Notes: generated from the letters alone by a model not told the origin. Positions 8,682-21,262 are shown, counted from the stretch's first letter. The stretch is DNA of 64,000 nucleotides from Agroathelia rolfsii (GCA_018343915.1 JABRWF010000002.1:1-64000), one strand, 5' to 3'. A program made the numbers and translations.

Positions 8682-9097
8682 TTTGTCTTTAGAGTCCCTA
8701 TCTCCTCTCTCCCCCTCTCCCCATTAAAATCCTCTCTGCTTTGTACTAGGAGGTTATAAGCATGCTCAGTGCTGCTTATAGTAGGAGTGTGCTCAGTGCT
8801 ACTCCTGTGTGTGTACATAAGATAGATCTAGCCCTTGTGGTAACTATTTGCATTTACAATAATATAAACTATATAGTGCTTAGTGCACTTAAGCAAGCAA
8901 AGACTTTGCTCTAAGCTTGTTGCAGTTAAGATACCCTGCACCCCTATTAGCATACACAAGACCTTTGGTGTTGTGATAGTAGACCTTGCTTGAAAGTTCA
9001 GTGAACTTAGAGTAAAGTCTAGTAACTGGAACACTCTGAAGTAAGTGATAGTTAAGACAGGGCACAAAATATGTACACCTATGCATCCCAGGCCTTG

Positions 9098-10056
9098 TGT
9101 CAAGAGCACACCTGCCTCTTGTCACTAAAACTCAACCAGAGCCTATGTTAACCCCTGTAAGGTACAGGGTAGCCTGTAATGGCTGTTTTACAACTTTCAA
9201 GGCCTAGAATGCAAGGATAGACACACCTTATGCGCTATCTTTATTCTCACTCAACCCTAAGCTTGCTGATCACCAAGCTTTACTCTAGACTTGCAAAGTC
9301 TTCAAGCAAGGTCTACCATTAAGATACAAAGTTTCTTGTGTATACAAATAGGCATGCAGGGTCTCTTAGCCTTGATAAATGTAGGGCAAGCCTTTGTTTA
9401 CTTTAGGTATACTAAGCACTATGTTGGTTTTTGTGTTATTGTAAATGTGAATGGTCACTACAAGGGCTAGACCTGTCTTATACATATACACAGAGACTTG
9501 CACTAAGCTTATCTCTACTATAAGCAGCACGGAGCATGCCTACAACCTCCTAGCACTGAGCCAAGAGGATTTAATGGGGGAAGAGAGAGAAAGAGAGATA
9601 GGGACTCTGAAGACAAAGTTTTATTATATTAGTTAACTATTTAATACAAAGTACTATTATACTTACCTAAAGATAAAGAGAACAAATCTGGGGTCTTCAG
9701 GTAGACACTACAGGGTTATATACTAATTCTACCTGGTTTATACACTGGGTATATGGTCTGTACATAGTAATGCTAAGTATAATGTGATATTGCACCATAA
9801 TAAATCTATAATGATGTTATAGTCTAGACCTATGCTCTAGGCCTTGCTTACATAATATATTACATGACTAGTAGTTACATAATGGCCAGTCACATGATGA
9901 CTAGTCATATAACTTGCTTAGTCATCAAAGTGCTTATGTAATGTCCGCTTATATAATATATATTATATACCAAAAAATTGAGAAAAATCAGGAAAAATTC
10001 AGAAAAATAATAAGAAATTCTAAATAAATTTATAGTACATAGATCAATTCATAACA
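9098..10056 (-). repeat. Family-1 solo LTR, copy H (inverted)
   Basis: On the minus strand it starts TGTTATGAATTGATC and ends GTGCTCTTGACA (959 bp). The duplication is CCTTG at 9093-9097 and 10057-10061. It lies in the tail of copy B, so two opposite family-1 copies adjoin and form a long inverted repeat. Confidence 0.88.
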
Positions 10057-10167
10057 CCTTGGGAGTTGTAAAACAGCTATTACCAGCTACCTCATACCTT
10101 AGAGAAGTTTACGTAGGCACTGGTTGAGTTTTGGTGGTAAGAGGCAGGTGTACTCTTGATATACAGC

Positions 10168-11876
10168 CTAAAAAGTACAAACTTTCTTTCCCTGAATAAT
10201 TCCTAATGGTTACTGGTACCATTCTAGAAATAGAATTCTATACAGATGCCTAGTGGAGTTAGGATGAAAGTTCTTCCTCTGTATAGCCTTATTAATACTT
10301 CTAATTCCAGCTGCATACAGACCAACAAAGCTGTATACAGAGCCTTCTCTAGTAGTATAAATAAAGCATGTAACTTATCCTGAAGGCCCTAGCTTTGACC
10401 TCTTTTGTCATAGGTCTATAAACTATGACTATGAGTACTATGAATATTATAAAGGATTACTATGGAAAAGACTATTAAAAATACTTAAGCAGTGAACAAT
10501 AGGTTGTAAAGCCTAATCTAAGGCTAGTAGTAATGCCTCTAGAATTTCCAACTCTAAGGTTACTTATAAGAACAGAACTATGATTAGGGTGACTATAATA
10601 ACTGTGACTTATAACTTGGACTTGTAGAAGCAGTATAGAGACAAGGAAATATTCTTTAAAGCTGATAGATACTTAAGGGGGACTTTAGACAGTAAGGCAA
10701 TAATACTAGAATTAATGAAAGAGGTCTGTGAGATGGGGAACATCTCTTAGACCTTAGTAACTTAAATACATAATTATATACTATTGTTCTCCTACTTTGG
10801 TATGCTTTTCTAGTTACTAATCCTTACCAAATAATCCAATATCATTCCTAGGTTCTTCCTTGATTGTTTCAATGATTATAATGATGTATTGTAGTTCCTG
10901 TGTAACTATGATAGTGTCTAAAGATAGGGAATGTAAAGTTACACTCTTTTTTGTGACATGACATATAACATGTCACAACCAGCGCAACAGTGAAAAGGAG
11001 TAGAAATAATAATATACCTATTTCTAAGCCTTGGGCTTAGAATTAAGCTTTAACCAAATAATAAACTATGGTTTACTATGATATACTATAACTTATAGAT
11101 AATATACTGTGATATATTATGTATAATAGCCTCTATAGCATGATTTATAGCTTGATAATATTAATAATAAATACTTGAGTGATTTCATGGTTATCTTGAG
11201 TGTATGCTGAATAAACCTGGGTATATACTTGGTAAACCTGAATATATGCTTGGTAGACATGATTAAATACTATAGTGTCTATGGCATGGTATAACTATAG
11301 TTGTGACAAGTATAGGCTAGGAGAAAGCAAAAATAAAGTCATTAGACTACATAAGATACTAGTAAGAGCAAGATGTCTACACTAGTAGCAGTAAGCAGGA
11401 CTAGTACTCACACATTATATTATTTGCAATATAATGTCATATCTTACATAAGCATAACATTGGGAAAAGTTTATAGCCCTTGAATATACTGATTTCTTTA
11501 AGTAGAAATTTCTAATTACTTAATATCCTATATAGCAGAATCAACTACTGATTGGCCTTAAATTAATAAATTTAGAGTCTTGTATTAGCCCAAAAAGAAT
11601 GAGTACAAAAGTATGTGATATTTGTGATATTGCCGTCATGTGAACAATACAACGTGTGACACAGCGGATTTAGCCACTACAAGTTGCTAACTTTACCAAG
11701 GTCCATATGACTTTCTCAGCTTCTGATTGGCTGCTTCCTAGGTAAAAGCAATGACTTTTTACACAAAAAACCAAAGTGTAAGTAGGGTATTACTGTAACA
11801 CCTATATATACCATTTCCTAGTCTGGGTAAAAAGGGGTACCATTCCTGATGGTTGTTTTGGTCAATGTAGAAACAA
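10168..11876. other. AT-rich subtelomeric stretch without genes
   Basis: No reading frame above 60 codons looks coding. The stretch is AT-rich with a promoter-like TATAAATAA near 10358 and a perfect hairpin TGTGACATG/CATGTCACA at 10952-10977 followed by ACCAGCG, which may be the end of a further decayed LTR element. Its right end and the sequence from 30810 onward were contiguous before LTR E inserted. Confidence 0.5.
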
Positions 11877-12206
11877 ATACCTGTTGAAAGATATGCATAT
11901 TTCAATATATCCAATCTTTCTAAATATTCCAATAAACACTTCAATAAATCAGTTTATATCTCATCTATCACTATTATTTATTTCAAGAATTTACAACCAT
12001 TAGTTGTGGAGATATAAAGCAATTATTCATTCACTTTATTCTGAATATTTCCAAAATATATTCATATTTCAATATTCATTTCTTAAAATCATTTAAATAT
12101 TCATTTTAAATATCTTTTGTTTAAACAATTCACTTTACTTACTAATACATGATTGTAATTATAAATCAGCTTATAAATCACACAAATAAATTAGTAATCA
12201 CCTTTA

Positions 12207-13212
12207 TGTTGAAAGATTGAATATTTACAAGCTTCATATCTTTCTAATAATTCCAATGAATACTTCAAATAATCATCTAACACTATATCATACATGATTA
12301 TTTATTTCATGATTTTACAACTGTTCATTGTTGAGATATTAATAATTCTTTACATGCATATATTCTTTTATTTAATATTTTCAATATTTCATTATATCTA
12401 ATCTTATCAGAGATAAGATTATCATATCTGAAGTCACTTGACTTTATCATTTATGAATATCTTTTCATAAATAATAAACAATTCCATTTAAATATTCATT
12501 TCTAAATAATCATTGTGAATATTACTAATTGATTTTTCACGCCCTAGATCCTTGCTTATAAATTACCAAAATATTTACTAAGCAAATTCATAATATTAGT
12601 AATATTTATAAAATATTACTAATACAGATCTAATAATAGGATATTGAGATCAATAGACATTTTCACTTACTAATACTATACAAATTACTTACTAAGCACA
12701 CAGATTGCTTACCAAGCATATTATTCAGCAAATAGGAATATTACTAAGCTGATTTATAAGCTGATTTGTAAGCAACCCTTCTTACTAAGCAGATTAGATA
12801 AGCATAGGATTGGCTTACTAATCTTGTAGAAATTAGAATATTTTGTATTATATAAGCACCAGCAAATTTGGCTGGAAATAACAAGTTATTTCACTCAAAA
12901 ATAGTGAGTTAAATAGTCTACAAGACTAGCTCCTAGAGTACTAACTTCACTAACAGACTTACTAAGTCTACTACAAGACAACAAGCCTTTCCTAAAGGGA
13001 AAACAAGTAGGTAGTCTCAAAGGGACACCGGCTACAGTCTTATCTTCAGTATAGTAAAGTTACTAATTGCTTCCTATCCTAGGAAACCTTGCCTTATCTT
13101 AGGAACAACTCAAAGCCTGCACTTTTCTTTACAAGTGTTTGCTTCACAACAGGTAACTTATGAGCTAGCATATAGCCACACTATACAACCTAAGAACTAT
13201 GATAGTTCAACA
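12207..13212 (+). repeat. 5' LTR of the copia element
   Basis: It is 1006 bp, with ends TGTTGAAAGATTGAA and TAGTTCAACA. A promoter-like TATATAAGC lies near 12850. It matches the 3' LTR closely in its second half, with several transitions in the first 300 bp and a 4-base difference near the end. Confidence 0.92.
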
Positions 13213-13229
13213 GGTTATGAGCCCTGCCT
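13213..13229 (+). other. Primer-binding site matching the initiator tRNA-Met anticodon arm
   Basis: GGTTATGAGCCCTGCCT directly follows the 5' LTR. It is complementary to the anticodon stem-loop (GGGCTCATAACC) of fungal initiator tRNA-Met and not to a tRNA 3' end, and it lacks the usual TGG start. The same arrangement in Drosophila copia reflects priming by a tRNA half-molecule cut in the anticodon loop. Confidence 0.75.
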
Positions 13230-13285
13230 AAATAGGCAACTTAGATAAAACAGGAGTAGCTAACTAAACAATTCCCTTTTCTAGT

Positions 13286-14880
13286 GTCTTTCCAATCCAA
13301 CACTGCCTCTTTCAACCTTGTTATTGCCCAGGCAATCAATTCTGCCAATCAGGTTGCCATTGCAGAAACCCTTGATCAGCAGATCATTGAGGATCAAGAG
13401 ATCGACCATCAGTGGCTTCTTGATCTCAACAGTAAGCACAGATAAGGAAATACTCAATTAGGAAACTGATATACCTTCCTAATCAGGCTACCCATTGCCC
13501 TCCAGCCCCTCTATTAAATCAGAAGACCTAGAGGAGGTCCCAAGCTTTGTAACCACAGGCAACTACAAGCAGGAGGAAAACCTTGAAGATATTAATAAGG
13601 AGATTACCCAGTTTACCACTGAAGAAGAATTCCAGTGGACTGACTATCAAGCTTTCACTAACAGCTTCAAAGATATAAGAAGAGAATCCCCCTCCACATA
13701 TATTTCCATTTTAACAGATCTCAAGATCCAAAACAAGTGGAAGTACATAGAAAGTGTCAGGGACTACATTACAAGAGAAATCACAGAGCAACAAGACATC
13801 TGGTGCAGACATTTCAACATTCCATTGACAGGACCTTGCTGGACCATCAAAGATATTTTTGAAGAAGCTTTAAGATACAACCCAGAAGAGGAATACATCT
13901 ATCCAGACCCCCTTACTCTCACTTCCTCAGACTTAGAACTATCTACACCATCATTGGTTTCTGAACCAGTAAGCAAACTAAAATTAATTTTAGTAGAAGC
14001 TTATTGACACAGAAAATATACACAGCTCTCCCCAATCTCTTCATCTTCATCTTCATTAGAGGAAGGAGAAATTAGAAGCCCTAAGGACAAGTCAGTTAAA
14101 GACGTCCAGGTGAATCTTATCAAATTTATTAAATCCTCCTCATTCAAATCCTTATACCAGGAACTTAAACAGTTACCTGAGTTCAATGTTGACAATACAG
14201 AAACTTGGGGATCCAGTCAGTCTAGATCATACACACCTTGGTCAGTAGGCAATAGAGAGCTCAACAACTGGGCAAAAGAAGAAATTACTCCCAAGGCTAT
14301 AGACTCATTGTCATCCATACAAGGTATTTAATTACCATACATCACAATCAACTAGATAAGCTAACCAAGCTTTAGTTGAACAAGAATCCCTCCTTCAGTT
14401 TGCACTTAAGACTGTAAACGTCCTTGAAGCAACAGTCAAGCACCAGTCAGCCCAACTTTCCTGGTACAAAAGCTCCCTAGAAGATCTCACCAAGGAATTA
14501 CAAGGACTCTCATACTCCTTAGGTTGGAACCAGGAAATCCAGAAAGGAGTAGCTGCAAAGGCAGAAGAAGAAAGAAAGGAGATTCATAGATTAATAAATC
14601 ATCAGGCAGGTAGACTCTTTAAGATCGATTACCACCAGAGAGATTTCAACAAGAAGTACACTGGTGAGCTAAAAGAATTCAAGGATTGATTTGAGGCCCA
14701 GACTAGGAAGATCCTAGAAAACCAAACTGGAACATCTCACAGAGGTGGTAGAAGGCTTACAAGTAACAGGTTCACCCCTTATTAGAAGCCTTATACTTTT
14801 AGTACTACAAGTCCTACTAGTACTAGAAAAATCTTTACGCTTCAGCCTCTATCTTTTCTTTTATATTTTTGTCTTGAGCC
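13286..14880 (+). pseudogene. Unassigned 5' ORF of the copia element, intron-containing and decayed
   Basis: Reading frames at about 13286-13431, 13487-14323 and 14370-14880 join smoothly if introns 13432-13486 (GTAAGC...TAATCAG) and 14324-14369 (GTATTT...CTAACCAAG) are removed. A CTAAC plus pyrimidine-rich TTTTCTAG at 13272-13285 suggests a leader intron as well. The predicted protein is acidic, then helical and Gln/Lys-rich (VEQESLLQFALKTVNV, ELKEFKD), reminiscent of a coiled-coil capsid or accessory region. In-frame stops are TGA 14005, TGA 14687, TAG 14783 and TGA 14882. No family is recognised. Confidence 0.45.
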
Positions 14881-15124
14881 TTGAATTTTTATATAACCTT
14901 ACATCTGCTATTTCAAGTTTCTTTGCATCAATTATTTCACTTATTTTTGAATTCTGTGCAACTGTACTTTTGTGAAAGTAGCCAAGTCTTAGCTACCACA
15001 AAAATCAAACATTGTATTTGTGATTCTTTGATTTTCAATAAGCCCAACATAAGTCTACTAAGGATTTTTATTTTTATACTAAGAATTCTTCAGGTATATT
15101 ATAAACTTAAAAACAGGCAAAATA

Positions 15125-15856
15125 TTGGCATCAGAGAAAACACAATATCACCACAGCTCTACAGGTGAAGAATCACCTCAAACTCAAATCCCACTTGAGT
15201 TTGAAGAAACCACTCCTCCTAAGAAATTAAGTAAAACTTCACTTAAATACTTAGCAAAGAGGAATAGGAAGAAATTTCGAAGAGAAGGGCATATCACCCT
15301 TAAATCTCATTGGGAAATATACCACAAGGATTTCCCTACACCATCCAACAACCCAGAATTATACCTGGAAATAAAGAAATTCCTATTCGACAGTACCAAA
15401 TATAATTGGGAAAAAGTCAGTCAGAATTTCCAGAACAAATTCTTCACTCTCTGTGCAGAAAGAGTAATTCTTGCAAGAGTATTCAGAAGATTTGACAAAG
15501 TCAAACCCTTCACATTTCCAGACAAAGAAGTAAGAGAAAACTCTCAAAACCATACAAGGTATCTTATCAAAATCACTCCAACACCTCATAATTGGAGTAT
15601 ACCATACTTCACACTGGAGGAAATTGAAGACAAAGTTAGTCTTATAGATATAGAGAGATTAGACAATATAATCTACCTCTATAATTTAGGACATTGGGAT
15701 AGCATACATCTAGGTCCAAACCTTAAAGACTTTAAGGAATTCCTAGAAAATCATCATAAGGAATACCTTGAAACAAGCCTCAACAGGATTATAGAAAATT
15801 ATAGCATATATCTATATCCTATTGAAGACAGCTTTATATCCTGGGAATTTGTATAA
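15125..15856 (+). pseudogene. Second unassigned ORF of the copia element, in frame with gag-pol
   Basis: This is a 243-codon open frame without an ATG (first codon TTG), rich in charged residues (KKLSKTSLKYLAKRNRKKFR) with a helical C-terminal half. Its TAA at 15854 is in the same frame as the downstream gag, and the sequence after the stop (VKITEILIKN, then the FNGSNWAKF gag start) continues without a shift. It may be an N-terminal extension of Gag cut by a nonsense mutation. No homologue is recognised. Confidence 0.4.
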
Positions 15857-16219
15857 GTCAAAATAACTGAAATACTTATAAAAAATATACCCTTAGGATT
15901 TCCTATTTTCAACGGTTCAAATTGGGCCAAATTCTCAGTTAAATTTTATTTCCTAGCCAAGTCATTGCGCATTTGGACAATGTTCTCTAAAGGATTACCC
16001 AAGGATAATCCTACTCCCTTACAAAAACCAGATCTCAAGCCAGCAGAAATTCTACCACAAGAATTAGCTTCAGCTGCAGGGATTTCTTGAGGAGAAGACA
16101 AAAAAATCATTCTAGCTAATGCATGGGATCAAGCAGATGATCGTGCAAAGGGTTTACTTGGAGGATGTGTAAATGAAACTTAGGCAAATATTTTAATAGC
16201 TGAAGAAACAGCTGCTAAA

Positions 16220-16735
16220 ATGTGGAATAAAATTTACACAGTGGCAAAAGCTCAAAGACTTGCAGAAGGTCAAAGATATCATACTGAGTTCTACTCCTAC
16301 AGACTCAGGACTGATAAATCAATAGCTACACAAATCTCAGAAATGCAAGAAATACAGACAAGAGCCAATGCTACAGGATTATCTATTGGTGAAAAGGATT
16401 TTATCTCATACATAGGAGAAATACTTCCAGATTCATACCGCATGATTTGGGGTAGTATCCTAAGAGCAGTGGGAGGTTATGAGAAGGCCACAATAGACTT
16501 AATCTGGGGAGAATTACAGCAGGAACAAACCATACGTGAATCTCTCCACACTAATAATAAATCTCAAAGCAGGTCCAATATGTCCAAAGGCCAAAGAAAA
16601 TTCAAAAGGAAATTTAAAGGTCAAGACAAAACAAATAGTCAGGAGTCAGATAACAAAAACTATTGCAAAAAATGCAAAAAGTATGTTAAACATACCACTA
16701 ACAAACACATAGACAATTGGAAACCTCCTAATTGA
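16220..16735 (+). pseudogene. Copia Gag C-terminal fragment (UBN2-type)
   Basis: This is the longest open stretch of Gag, 171 residues (KMWNKIYTVAKAQRLAEGQR, then FISYIGEILPDSYR and a basic tail). It is typical of the gag-polypeptide of copia elements, followed by a Cys/His motif. The true N terminus lies upstream of two nonsense codons. It is part of the gag-pol frame. Confidence 0.7.
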
Positions 16736-17386
16736 AAAAATGCAGGAAAGAAAAACTATGGTGGAAAATCCAAAACAAATCAAAGAACAGAGGAAGTTGA
16801 AGGCTCTTCCAATGAAGAAACAAATACTTCACTCTCTCTATATCAAACAGAAAAAACACAGGATAATGAATTCTTTTACCTAGTTGATTCAGGTACTAGT
16901 CATCACTCCACATTTGATTTAAAGGATTTTCACCAGTACAAACCATTTTCTCCTGAAAAACAAAAATACACAATCATCTCAGATGGCACCAGACTCCCAA
17001 TTAAAGGGATAGGTACCATCAAAATCAAACACATTGATTCCAGTGGGAGAATACATGTACTTGACATTACAAATGTCAGGTATATTCCAGATACTAGAGA
17101 AAGATTACTATCCCCTCAACAAATTTCACAAAAAACAAATGGGATATGGATCATTGGAAAATCTGGAAAGACCATGGAATTAATGATCAACAAGAAAAAG
17201 ATTCTAAGTGCATACATCAATCTAAACAATAATTTTGAGCTTAGAGGATCAATTACACAAAGTCAATATGCAAAATCTTTGCATAGCTCAGAAGAAACAC
17301 CCTATGAATTAATTCATTAAAGATTTGCATACTCAGGTAGTGATGTTATCCATAAAATCTTAGGAAACACCATAGGTGGACCTAAA

Positions 17387-18415
17387 TGTTAAAAGTTAGT
17401 GGTAATGGTGTAATGTAGACTACTTGTAATCTACTGGTTACCTATTTAAAAGACAACTAACTTACTTGTTTGAAAAGTTAATGGTCTGGGATGTTATAGG
17501 TTTAAAGGCAATAAAACCTATTTGTGAAAGCGATTAGTAACTCTGTTACACCTGAGATAAGACTGTAGCCGGTGTCCCTTTGAGACTACCTACTTGTTTC
17601 CCTTTAGGAAAGGCTTGTTGTCTTGTCTTGTAGACTTTGTAAGTCTGGGGTGAAGTTAGTACTCTAGGAGCTAGTCTTGTAGACTATTTAACTCACTATT
17701 TTTGAGTGAAATAACTTGTCATTTCCAGCCGAATTTGCTGGTGCTTATATAATACAAAATATTCTAATTTCTACAAGATTAGTAAGCCAATCCTGTGCTT
17801 ATCTAATCCGCTTACTAAAAAGGTTGCTTACAAATCAGCTTATAAATCAGCTTAGTAATATTCCTATTTGCTGAATAATACGCTTGGTAAGCAATCTGTG
17901 TGCTTAGTAAGTAATTTGTATAGTATTAGTAAGTAAAATGTCTATTGATCTCAATATCCTATTATTAGATCTGTATTAGTAATATTTTATAAATATTACT
18001 AATATTATGAACTTGCTTAGTAAATATTTTGGTGATTTATAAGCAAGGATCTAGGGCGTGAAAAATCAATTAGTAATATTCACAATGATTATTGAGAAAT
18101 GAATATTTAAATGGAATTGTTTAATATTTATGAAAAAGATATTCATAAATGATAAAGTCAAGTGACCTTAGATATGATAATCTTATCTCTGATAAGATTA
18201 GATATAATGAAATATTGAAAATATTAAATAAAAGAATATATGCATATTATTTCAATGAATGTATGCATGTAAAGAATTGTTAATATCTCAACAATGAACG
18301 GTTGTAAAATCATGAAATAAATAATCATGTATGACATGATGTTAGATGATTATTTGAAGTATTCATTGGAATTATTGGAAAGATATGAAGCTTGTAAATA
18401 TTCAATCTTTCAACA
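17387..18415 (-). repeat. Solo LTR of the copia family inserted in the integrase region (inverted)
   Basis: The 1029-bp sequence is the reverse complement of the copia LTR (minus-strand start TGTTGAAAGATTG, end TTTTAACA). It is flanked by the exact duplication CTAAA (17382-17386 and 18416-18420). Removing it restores GGPKNIGKTSYETCEGCVLG in frame, the zinc-binding segment of the GAG-pre-integrase domain. Confidence 0.92.
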
Positions 18416-19311
18416 CTAAAAATATAGGAAAAACATCTTATGAAACCTGTGAAGGTTGTGTACTAGGGAAATCTATTGGAGCACCACATTTTCCATCTCC
18501 AGAGCGTACTAAAAACCCAAATGATTTGGTACACTCAGACTTATACTCACTTCCAGTAAATGCCATCCGGAGTAACATAAAATATGTTGTGACATTCCTA
18601 GATGATGCCACTTTATATTGTACAATGTACTTCATATCATCAAAAAATGAAACCCTTGAAGCATTTAAAAAATATGTTACATGGTCAGAAAGGCAATCTG
18701 GAAATAAGTTAAAAACTATCAGATCAGATAGAGGTGGGGAATATATGTCAAAAGATTTTGGCAAATTTCTTAACGACTTTGGTATTTCTAGAGAAACTTC
18801 TATTCCGCATACACACCAACAAAATGGCAGAGCAGAAAGAGTTCAAAGAACCATCCATAAAAAAGCTGAAGCCATTAGAAAAACTGCTGGAATGAAAGAA
18901 GGATTTTGGAAAATATCCATGGAAGTGGCATTATACATCTATAACCATACACCTACTAGAGTTCAATCCTGGAAAACTCCATATGAATCCTGGTATAGAA
19001 AACAACCAGATATATCAAGGATACGGGTATTTGGATGCCAAGCATGGATGACTATTCCAAAGGAAGGTAGAAAAAATAAACTTTCAGACAAAGCCAGAAA
19101 AACAATTTTCATAGGATACCCAGAAGGTTCCAAAGGTTGGAGACTTTATGATCCAATTACTGGAAAGATATGGGATTCATACAATGTTAAGTTTGATGAA
19201 CACATATTTCCTATGAAAGAAAAGAAAAAGGCTCAATATATGCTACCTCAAAACAATGAGGCAGATGTATTAGGTTCTGAAACTACCTTAGAAAAAATAC
19301 TTTATCCTTAA
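18385..19311 (+). pseudogene. Copia integrase fragment
   Basis: This open frame starts within the end of the inserted solo LTR; genuine integrase begins at about 18416. Visible are the CxxC of the zinc module (CEGC), the catalytic Asp in VHSDLYSLP, the second in RSDRGGEYMSKDF and the Glu in QQNGRAERVQRT, giving an intact DD35E set. It continues to the GKIWDSYNVKFDE region and ends at TAA 19309, after which the same frame goes on. Confidence 0.85.
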
Positions 19312-19659
19312 AAACAAGATGAATACATAGACATAGGGAATATAACAAATCCTATCTCTACAATAGATGATGAAGAAGATATTTTATATCTTGAAGAGTT
19401 AAGAGATACTGAAATACGTGACAAAGAGCTAGAGCTAGATAGTATTTCTGGAGCACTTGGAAGAACAGGCAGATTTGAACCACTTGGAGATTTTTCTGAA
19501 GAATATTTCCCGGGTGAATCCCCAACACCAGAAGCAAACATAGATCCTAGAGAAACAAGTCAACCTAGAAGAGAAAAGAGACCTAATCCCAGATATAAAG
19601 ACTATATCACTTCAAGCCAAATCAAACCAGTTCAACCAACTATAAATCATCTGCTAACA

Positions 19660-21243
19660 TTGGCTGCAGATGTCAAAAATATTCCCAGAATATATAAACA
19701 AGCAATGAATTCACCTGACCATGAAAAATGGGAAGAAGCTATGAAAAAAGAAATGGATTCATTAAAATCTAGGGATGTTTACAATCTGGTTAATAGACCC
19801 AAAAACAAGACAATCCTCAAAGGAAAATGGGTTCTAAATATCAAATCAGATGGACGTTACAAAGCTAGATATGTTGCTAGAGGAGATCTACAAACAAATG
19901 ATACATTTGATGACACTTGGTCACCAGTTGCAAGATATGAGGCATTCAGAGTTTTACTTGCAATAGCCATATATAGTGATTGGGAAATTGACCAAATGGA
20001 TGTTACCACTGCATACCTTTATGGAAAACTTGACCATGAAATTTACATAGAACAACCCACAGGTTTTTCAGTCAAAGGAAAAGAAGATCAAGTCTGCAAG
20101 CTTAAAAAATCCCTCTATGGATTAAAACAAGCAGGTAGACAGTGGAATTTTGAAATACATTCAACACTTGAAAAAATGAATTTCAAAAGAACACACTCAG
20201 ATGCAGGTATCTACATAAACCATCAACAAGTGGGAGACCCAAATGATAAAATCATTCTCATTTTATATGTTGATGATTTATTAATCATAGAAAAAGTGAA
20301 AAAGCAAATTCAAGACTTCAAGAAAAAACTCATGGAAAAATATGAAATGAAAGATCTTGGAGAAGCTAAATCATTCCTAGGTATCAATATCAATAGAAAC
20401 AGGAAAAAGAAATTACTGTCTATTGATCAAAAAGATTACTGTGAAGGTATCCTAAAGAAATTCCAAAAGGAAAAATCAAAAGGATATTCTACACCAATGT
20501 CAGCAAGCATCCAACTCAAATCTAATCCTAACCAAGTGACAGAGGCCAATAAAACCCACTACAAAAGTATGATTGGTTCACTCACATTCTTAACCATCAT
20601 AACTAGGCCAGACATCACTTTTGCTGTAAACAAATGTGCTAAGTACAGTGAAAATCCTGGAAAAGAGCATTTCACTGCAGTAAATCATATATTCCAATAC
20701 CTATCCAAAACCCCGGACAAAGCCATTGTCTATCAAGGACAACACCCAAAAGAATTAACCACATATTCAGATGCAGATTGGGCAATGGACTTAGATGACC
20801 GGAAATCTACAACTGGATATATTACCATGATATGCAAAGGTGCAACTTCCTGGTCAACCAGAAGACAACACACCACTGCATTATCTAGTGTAGAAGCTGA
20901 ATATATGGCTCTCACAGAAACAGCAAAACAAGTTAAATGGTTACAGAAACTACTAAAAGACATAGGTGAAGATATATCTAACCCAACAACTATTTTTACA
21001 GATAATCAAGGAGCTATTAGCCTAGCCAATAACCCCAAACATGGTGGAAGAGGTACTAAACACATTGAAGTTAGGCATCACTTTATCAGAGAAACAGTCT
21101 CTGATGGTACTGCTAGGACTGAGTATATTAATACTAACCAACAGCTAGCAGATGTTTTAACCAAACCTTTGGCAGAAACAAAGCACAGCTATTTTTCAAA
21201 TTTAGCTGGACTAACAAATGATCTTAGATGGTTAAAGCAATAA
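19660..21243 (+). pseudogene. Copia reverse transcriptase and RNase H
   Basis: These 527 codons are open from a TTG at 19660; the frame itself extends back to the TAA at 19309. RT motifs include KWVLNIKSDGRYKARYVARG, QMDVTTAYLYG, KSLYGLKQAGRQW and LYVDDLLII. RNase H shows TYSDADWAMDLDDRKS, SSVEAEYMAL, TDNQGAI and KHIEVRHHFI. No stop lies within. The native end is TAA 21241-21243, twenty bases before the 3' LTR. Catalytic residues look intact although the full polyprotein is broken upstream. Confidence 0.9.
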
Positions 21244-21262
21244 AGCATTCATTGAGTGGGAG

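Larger units (their letters stand above)
5762..10161 (+). repeat. Family-1 LTR, copy B, split by three later insertions
   Basis: The pieces at 5762-6176, 7966-7985, 8687-9097 and 10062-10161 rejoin into one ~946-bp LTR, matching the 900-960 bp of its relatives. The interruptions are LTR G (duplication TTAAC), a third-family solo LTR (duplication TTTGT) and inverted LTR H (duplication CCTTG). It starts TGTTATAAG and ends CTCTTGATA. Confidence 0.8.
15857..21243 (+). pseudogene. Copia gag-pol polyprotein, one frame broken by stops and an inserted LTR
   Basis: A single reading frame carries a UBN2-like Gag with FNGSNWAKF, a Cys/His motif CKKCKKYVKHTTNKH (16663-16707), aspartic protease DSGTSHH (about 16885), GAG-pre-integrase residues and zinc-binding CEGC, integrase, RT and RNase H. 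Nonsense codons are TGA 16088, TAG 16181, TGA 16733, TAA 17318 and TAA 19309. All but the LTR insertion at 17387 keep the frame, and the LTR plus duplication (1034 bp) accounts exactly for the frame change there. Every stop can be derived from CGA, CAG or CAA by one C-to-T change. Confidence 0.88.

Noticed and set aside
14745..14975. Hydrophobic ORF in the copia 5' region that could be read as an envelope or membrane protein
   Set aside because: It lies out of frame with the better coding reading of the same DNA and in AT-rich sequence where Leu/Phe/Ile runs arise by chance.
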